Assembly: GCA_035703205.1 (NCBI GenBank)
Contig: DASSYQ010000057.1
Location: forward strand, 53,210 to 117,209
Direction: 5' to 3'
DNA from: Nitrosarchaeum sp035703205
GTDB lineage: Archaea > Thermoproteota > Nitrososphaeria > Nitrososphaerales > Nitrosopumilaceae
Length of the DNA stretch: 64,000 bases
The number at the start of each line of letters is the position of its first letter. The stretch's first letter is position 1. This document shows positions 60,615 to 64,000 of the stretch, piece after piece. A model generated the notes under the pieces. The model searched no databases. It was not told the origin of the DNA and saw nothing but the letters and a program-made list of their open reading frames with translations. The position numbers were made by a program, and so were the translations under genes.

Positions 60615-60818
60615 TTGAAAACTCATCAAAAATTGACAATTATTGGTACAATTCTACTTATTGCTACATACCTAATTTCCAATTATCATGAAATGGATCA
60701 TCCTGGAATTGGATTCAATTATGCATACATTACTGGTATCTCCATGTTGATTGTATTCATTATTAGTTTTGTATTATTTGGCAGGGATAGAATAAAAGAA
60801 TCAAAATCAAAAAAATAA
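60615..60818 (+). CDS. Two-helix small membrane protein
   Basis: 67 aa from TTG. Two hydrophobic helices (about 8-24, LTIIGTILLIATYLISN, and 39-59, TGISMLIVFIISFVLFG) joined by a short acidic loop with HEMDHPGIGF, and a Lys-rich tail. The first-helix end and the His/Glu/Met loop could be external. Function unknown. Confidence 0.6.
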   Translation: MKTHQKLTIIGTILLIATYLISNYHEMDHPGIGFNYAYITGISMLIVFIISFVLFGRDRIKESKSKK

Positions 60819-60888
60819 GTTTGTATTAACAAGCATGAAAATTAGTATAGTTTTCTATTTTTCGTATGGCTAAGATTATAAGCAAATA

Positions 60889-61290
60889 ATGGATCTTGCG
60901 TTCATGCCAAGAGATGAAATTGAAGTACCAAAAGAATTACGGGAATTCATGCTTAAAGGAGCTGAAGAAACCGTGCTTGGACAAAAAAATGGCGCAAAAA
61001 AACAATTTCGATATGGCAATTTACACATTAGAGAATATGATGATAAATTTCTAGTTCATACTGATAAGATTGATCCTAGAAAAGATCCACTTGGTCATTT
61101 GATTTATGATTCTCCTGAAGTTCTAATTGGATTGGCATTTTCAGTTCTTGGCGGTTCAGAAATCGCAAAAAAATTTCTAAATAACAACAAATCTAAAAAA
61201 CCGTCTACAACAAACATTCTCCTTTCCTCAATTATTGCAGGATATGTTGGATATGTTGCAACTAAAAAAATTAAAAATTATTTAGAATAA
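60889..61290 (+). CDS. Hypothetical protein with C-terminal membrane segment
   Basis: 133 aa from ATG. An N-terminal soluble part (FMPRDEIEVPKELREFMLKG, then KKQFRYGNLHIREYDDKFLV) rich in charged residues precedes a hydrophobic segment (about 106-125, ILLSSIIAGYVGYVATKK) at the C-terminus. It overlaps or touches the UbiB kinase gene by 2 bp spacing, so cotranscription is likely. Unrecognised; perhaps an accessory of the kinase or of a surface system. Confidence 0.6.
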   Translation: MDLAFMPRDEIEVPKELREFMLKGAEETVLGQKNGAKKQFRYGNLHIREYDDKFLVHTDKIDPRKDPLGHLIYDSPEVLIGLAFSVLGGSEIAKKFLNNNKSKKPSTTNILLSSIIAGYVGYVATKKIKNYLE

Positions 61291-61292
61291 AC

Positions 61293-62843
61293 ATGTCAAC
61301 TACAAGAACAATTCAAATATTCATTAAACTACTTCCTTCAATTTTGGCATTACGAAAAGACAGAAGAAAATGGGTAAAAAAAGAAGGTAAGGATATCGAT
61401 TTGGAAAAATATCGAAAGAATGCACGTAAAGTTCTAAACACTTTCATTTCATTAGGACCTGTCTATATAAAATTAGGACAGTGGCTTTCATCACGAGCTG
61501 ATATTTTACCGCAACCATACTTAGAAGAACTTGCTAAACTTCAAGACAATGTTCCAGCAGCTCCGTTTGATCAGGTAAAACCAATAATTGAAAATGACAT
61601 AGGACCAATTAACGAAAAATTTGACAGTATAGACCCCATTCCTCTTTCCGGTGCATCGTTGGGTCAAGTTTATCGTGGAAAACTTTCCGGTCAAGAAATT
61701 GTTGTTAAAGTAAAAAGACCAGGAATTGAAAAAGTTGTTGAGGAGGATCTTAAAGTCCTAAAAAAAATTCTTCCAATTGCATTAAGATTTGTAGATCCAA
61801 ATTTGCGTTTTTCTGCAAGAGCAATGCTCTCTCAATTTATTGAAACAATTCATGAAGAGATGGATTATACCATTGAATCATCAAATCTCAAAAAAATCAA
61901 GCATGATATGAAAAAAAGTAACATAGTAGTTCCTTCAGTATATGATGATTATTCTTCAAAAAACGTACTTACTATGGAATATCTTCCAGGCATCAAAATC
62001 ACTAATGTAGAGGCATTAGATGAGAAGGGAATTGATAGGCAAAAACTCGTAATTGATGTACATAAGGTCTTTTTCACCATGCTTTTACGCCACTCGTTAT
62101 TTCACGCAGACCCCCATCCTGGAAACATCTCTGTAACTAACGATGGAAAACTCATTCTTTATGATTATGGAATGGTTGGACGATTAGATAATGAAACTAG
62201 ATTAAGACTAATTCGACTTTATCTTGCATTAGTTGAGAAAGATCCTCCAAGAACTGTTAATGCAATGGCTGATCTTGGAATGTTAACTCCTGATTTTAAC
62301 CGCTCAGTAATTGAAAAAGGTATAGAATTGGCTGTTCGTGCAATGCATGGAAAAAAGCCAGACGAAATGGAAGTACAAAGTTTAATGGAACTTGCAAACA
62401 AAACAATGAGTAAATTTCCATTTGTTCTTCCAAAGAATCTAGCACTGTACATGAGAATGGCATCAATAATAGAAGGAATTTACAAAACACATAAAGTTGA
62501 TTTTAAATTTGTCAAAGTGTTACGAGAAATTTTAGAAGAAGAGCATTTGATTAAAGATGCATATATTGAAGAACTAAAATATTCTTTTCAAAGATTTGCA
62601 AAATCAATTGATGCTACTATTTCGATTGCACCAGAATTAAAAAAATTTATTGATGAAAACAGATCAATTCAACTCTTAAACGCTAAACCAAAATCAAATG
62701 TTTTGCTTTCAGGAAGTATTCTCTCATCTGCAATATTTGTAGGCTCTACTGTTTTGTATATATCAAATGAATCTTTAGGAATAACTGGAATGATAGGTTC
62801 TCTTATAATCATGAGTATTTTTACAATATTTAGAAAACGTTGA
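61293..62843 (+). CDS. UbiB/ABC1/AarF-family atypical kinase
   Basis: 516 aa. KxGQ motif LGPVYIKLGQWLSSRADILP (about 51-70) and AAS-like GASLGQVYRGKLSG, catalytic DPHPGNIS (about 272-279) and DYG (ILYDYGMVGRL, about 289-299) are the ABC1 signatures. C-terminal end has two membrane helices (LSGSILSSAIFVGSTVLYIS and ITGMIGSLIIMSIFTIF). Linked to quinone or isoprenoid lipid synthesis and membrane homeostasis in other organisms. ATG at 61293, 2 bp after the hypothetical protein. Confidence 0.9.
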   Translation: MSTTRTIQIFIKLLPSILALRKDRRKWVKKEGKDIDLEKYRKNARKVLNTFISLGPVYIKLGQWLSSRADILPQPYLEELAKLQDNVPAAPFDQVKPIIENDIGPINEKFDSIDPIPLSGASLGQVYRGKLSGQEIVVKVKRPGIEKVVEEDLKVLKKILPIALRFVDPNLRFSARAMLSQFIETIHEEMDYTIESSNLKKIKHDMKKSNIVVPSVYDDYSSKNVLTMEYLPGIKITNVEALDEKGIDRQKLVIDVHKVFFTMLLRHSLFHADPHPGNISVTNDGKLILYDYGMVGRLDNETRLRLIRLYLALVEKDPPRTVNAMADLGMLTPDFNRSVIEKGIELAVRAMHGKKPDEMEVQSLMELANKTMSKFPFVLPKNLALYMRMASIIEGIYKTHKVDFKFVKVLREILEEEHLIKDAYIEELKYSFQRFAKSIDATISIAPELKKFIDENRSIQLLNAKPKSNVLLSGSILSSAIFVGSTVLYISNESLGITGMIGSLIIMSIFTIFRKR

Positions 62844-63236
62844 TTATTCTATTGAAATATTTTTTCCATGTTTCTTAACAGGAATTGTAATTGTTAATAC
62901 ACCATGTTCATATTTTGCAGAACTTACTGCTTCTTCTCCTTCTCTAAGATCAACAGGCAATCTTATTTTCTTATCTATGATATTGGGTCTTTGATTGCAG
63001 ATCATACTGTGATTTTTTTCATCAGAAATTTCTTTACATGCCTGAATGGAAAGAATATTTCCTTCAAGCGATAATTTAATATCTTTTTTTGCAAATCCCG
63101 GTATGTCAATTAATAATGTTAACTTTTCATTATCTAGATACATATCCATAGGTGGTAAAACAAATTCATAAAATTCTCTTGATTTATTCCCAATCTCTTT
63201 TATCATTTCCTTTGCCATAGATTTTACTAGTCCCAT
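62844..63236 (-). CDS. hsp20: Hsp20 / alpha-crystallin small heat-shock protein
   Basis: 130 aa holdase chaperone. The alpha-crystallin domain runs about 30-120: PPMDMYLDNEKLTLLIDIPG, then KKDIKLSLEGNILSIQA, and RLPVDLREGEEAVSSAKYEHGVLTITIP(V) (last residues cut) with GVL-x-I-x-IP. The N-terminal arm is short; the C-terminal IxI is replaced by KHGKNISIE. ATG at 63236; a TATA-like element is 26-33 bp upstream on the minus strand. Confidence 0.92.
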   Translation of the reverse strand: MGLVKSMAKEMIKEIGNKSREFYEFVLPPMDMYLDNEKLTLLIDIPGFAKKDIKLSLEGNILSIQACKEISDEKNHSMICNQRPNIIDKKIRLPVDLREGEEAVSSAKYEHGVLTITIPVKKHGKNISIE

Positions 63237-63261
63237 TTTGAGATATGTGCTTAATTTTTGG

Positions 63262-63269
63262 TTATAAAC
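63262..63269 (-). promoter_or_regulatory. TATA box of hsp20
   Basis: TTTATAAC on the minus strand, 26-33 bp before the ATG; contained in GGTTTATAACC, almost palindromic. Confidence 0.45.
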
Positions 63270-63313
63270 CTTGATAGATTTTTAATCAATTAATTTCTCT
63301 GGTTTTGTAACTT

Positions 63314-63895
63314 ATGATAATTGTTATTGAAGGTGGAGACCAAGCAGGAAAGAAAACCCAAACTGCGTTATTGGCAAAAGCATTAAAACAACGAAAAATC
63401 AAAACTGCTACTTTCAGCTTCCCTGATTATAAAACACCTATTGGAAAAGAAATAGCGAAATATCTTAATGGCAAGAGAAAATTTCCACCTCAAGTGATCC
63501 ACTGTCTTTTAGCTGCAAATAGGTGGGAAAAACTAGATGAAATCTTGGCAGCACAATCAAAAAACTCTGTTTTGATAATGAATCGTTACTACCAATCTAA
63601 TCTAATCTATGGTTTAGCAAATGGAATGAAACGCAAATGGTTAGAAAATTTAGATGAAGGGCTTCCGAAAGCTGATCTTGTTATATTGCTAGATGTAACT
63701 CAAAGCGAATCATTTCGTAGAAAAAAAACTAACAGAGATAAATCTGAAAAAAATGAAGAATTCTTAAGAAAAATTTCTAAAATTTATAGAACTATCGCAA
63801 AGAACAAACATTGGAAAATCATTGATGCATCAAAACCAAAACAAGAAGTTCATAAAGATATTTTGCAAGTATTTACAAAGAAAATAGGCATATGA
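63314..63895 (+). CDS. tmk: Thymidylate kinase
   Basis: 193 aa. P-loop is IEGGDQAGKKTQT (about 5-17; GxxxxGKK/T variant), then TFSFPDYKTPIGKEI, and the DR-motif-like NRYYQSNLIYGLANG (about 91-105). Phosphorylates dTMP to dTDP. ATG at 63314; its TGA overlaps the next gene by 4 bp. The P-loop reads AGKKT where GKS/T is usual, a conservative variation seen in archaeal dTMP kinases. Confidence 0.9.
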   Translation: MIIVIEGGDQAGKKTQTALLAKALKQRKIKTATFSFPDYKTPIGKEIAKYLNGKRKFPPQVIHCLLAANRWEKLDEILAAQSKNSVLIMNRYYQSNLIYGLANGMKRKWLENLDEGLPKADLVILLDVTQSESFRRKKTNRDKSEKNEEFLRKISKIYRTIAKNKHWKIIDASKPKQEVHKDILQVFTKKIGI

Positions 63896-64000
63896 AAAAA
63901 AATTATCTAGACATCGTTGATCCTATACATGATTTTATTCGTGTTTATGATCATGAACTAAAGATAATTGATAATCCTATATTTCAAAGACTGCGACGAA
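63892..64000 (+). CDS. HD-superfamily phosphohydrolase (3' truncated)
   Basis: Only the first 36 codons are in the window. IVDPIHDFIRVYDHELKIID then PIFQRLRR matches the N-terminus of SAMHD1-like HD phosphohydrolases (the H-IHG/D-x3-V and F-QRLRR segments), which hydrolyse deoxynucleotide triphosphates. It overlaps tmk by 4 bp (ATGA), suggesting a nucleotide metabolism operon. The HD motif itself lies outside. Confidence 0.7.
   Translation, partial: MKKNYLDIVDPIHDFIRVYDHELKIIDNPIFQRLRR

Overview
The window is a compact, AT-rich (by eye about two thirds A+T) archaeal chromosome segment. Its gene content points to a Nitrosopumilus-like ammonia-oxidising archaeon (Thaumarchaeota/Nitrososphaeria). 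Evidence: archaeal RNA polymerase subunit Rpo11, TFS, PCNA, proteasome beta, aCPSF1, glycerol-1-phosphate dehydrogenase (archaeal lipids), the archaeal CoA route (pantoate kinase plus phosphopantothenate synthetase), archaeal SepF, cobalamin genes (CobJ, BluB), many TTG starts, TATA boxes about 25 bp before start codons (leaderless mRNAs), and a tRNA with a non-canonical intron. No insertion sequence, prophage, CRISPR array or rRNA was seen; it reads as stable core genome. The assignment to genus rests on recognition, not on a search.

Layout. 1-4 kb: end of a UPF0201 gene, then a minus-strand operon prs, TrmG10, RNase Z, sirtuin. 4-11 kb: an exported protein, an APC permease, two four-CBS proteins, a winged-helix regulator, a malate/lactate dehydrogenase, a VIT1-like metal transporter and a universal stress protein, which looks like a nutrient/energy-sensing neighbourhood. 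11-16 kb: an atypical J-domain protein (HSD instead of HPD), a Cache-HAMP-class III nucleotide cyclase, a divergent PII protein, a ferredoxin with an Asp ligand position and a RecA-like protein without Walker A. 16-20 kb: a class V aminotransferase, a RAM domain, a cyclase-family hydrolase, AmrS and a dual-specificity phosphatase. 19.7-20.0 kb holds two tandem small paralogues (48 and 50 aa) not obvious from ORF length alone. 20-26 kb: rpoL-tfs, PCNA, aspartate kinase, an exported protein, CobJ and TyrRS. 26-36 kb: many small proteins, five of them Cys/His-rich, plus a DegT aminotransferase joined to an MtrA-like protein, dUTPase/MazG, a PfkB kinase and a cyclophilin. 36-44 kb: flavoreductase, tRNA-Arg(CCT) with a D-loop intron, BluB, tRNA-Val(GAC), CopD-like protein, RtcA, NadM, an AGXT-type aminotransferase, an FKBP and G1P dehydrogenase. 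44-48 kb: proteasome beta overlapping aCPSF1, SepF, a PP-loop thiolase and an M24 peptidase. 49-54 kb: a methyltransferase, then the CoA operon PoK-PPS-PanB-CoaBC plus a 55-aa basic protein. 54-64 kb: PhoU regulator, Nudix, a double-Lrp regulator divergent from a MacB/LolCDE-like ABC operon with exported partner proteins, UbiB kinase, Hsp20, thymidylate kinase and the start of an HD phosphohydrolase.

The only gap above 300 bp between long genes (19670-20010) is filled by the two small paralogues. Other gaps are shorter and hold promoters, T-tracts, two tRNAs or small genes, listed where supported. The strongest points for a second look are the D-loop tRNA intron, the tRNA-Val lacking U33, the CTG start of the ABC ATPase, the HSD J-domain protein, the cyclase with a Lys at the transition-state position, the Asp-containing ferredoxin, and the tandem small paralogues.
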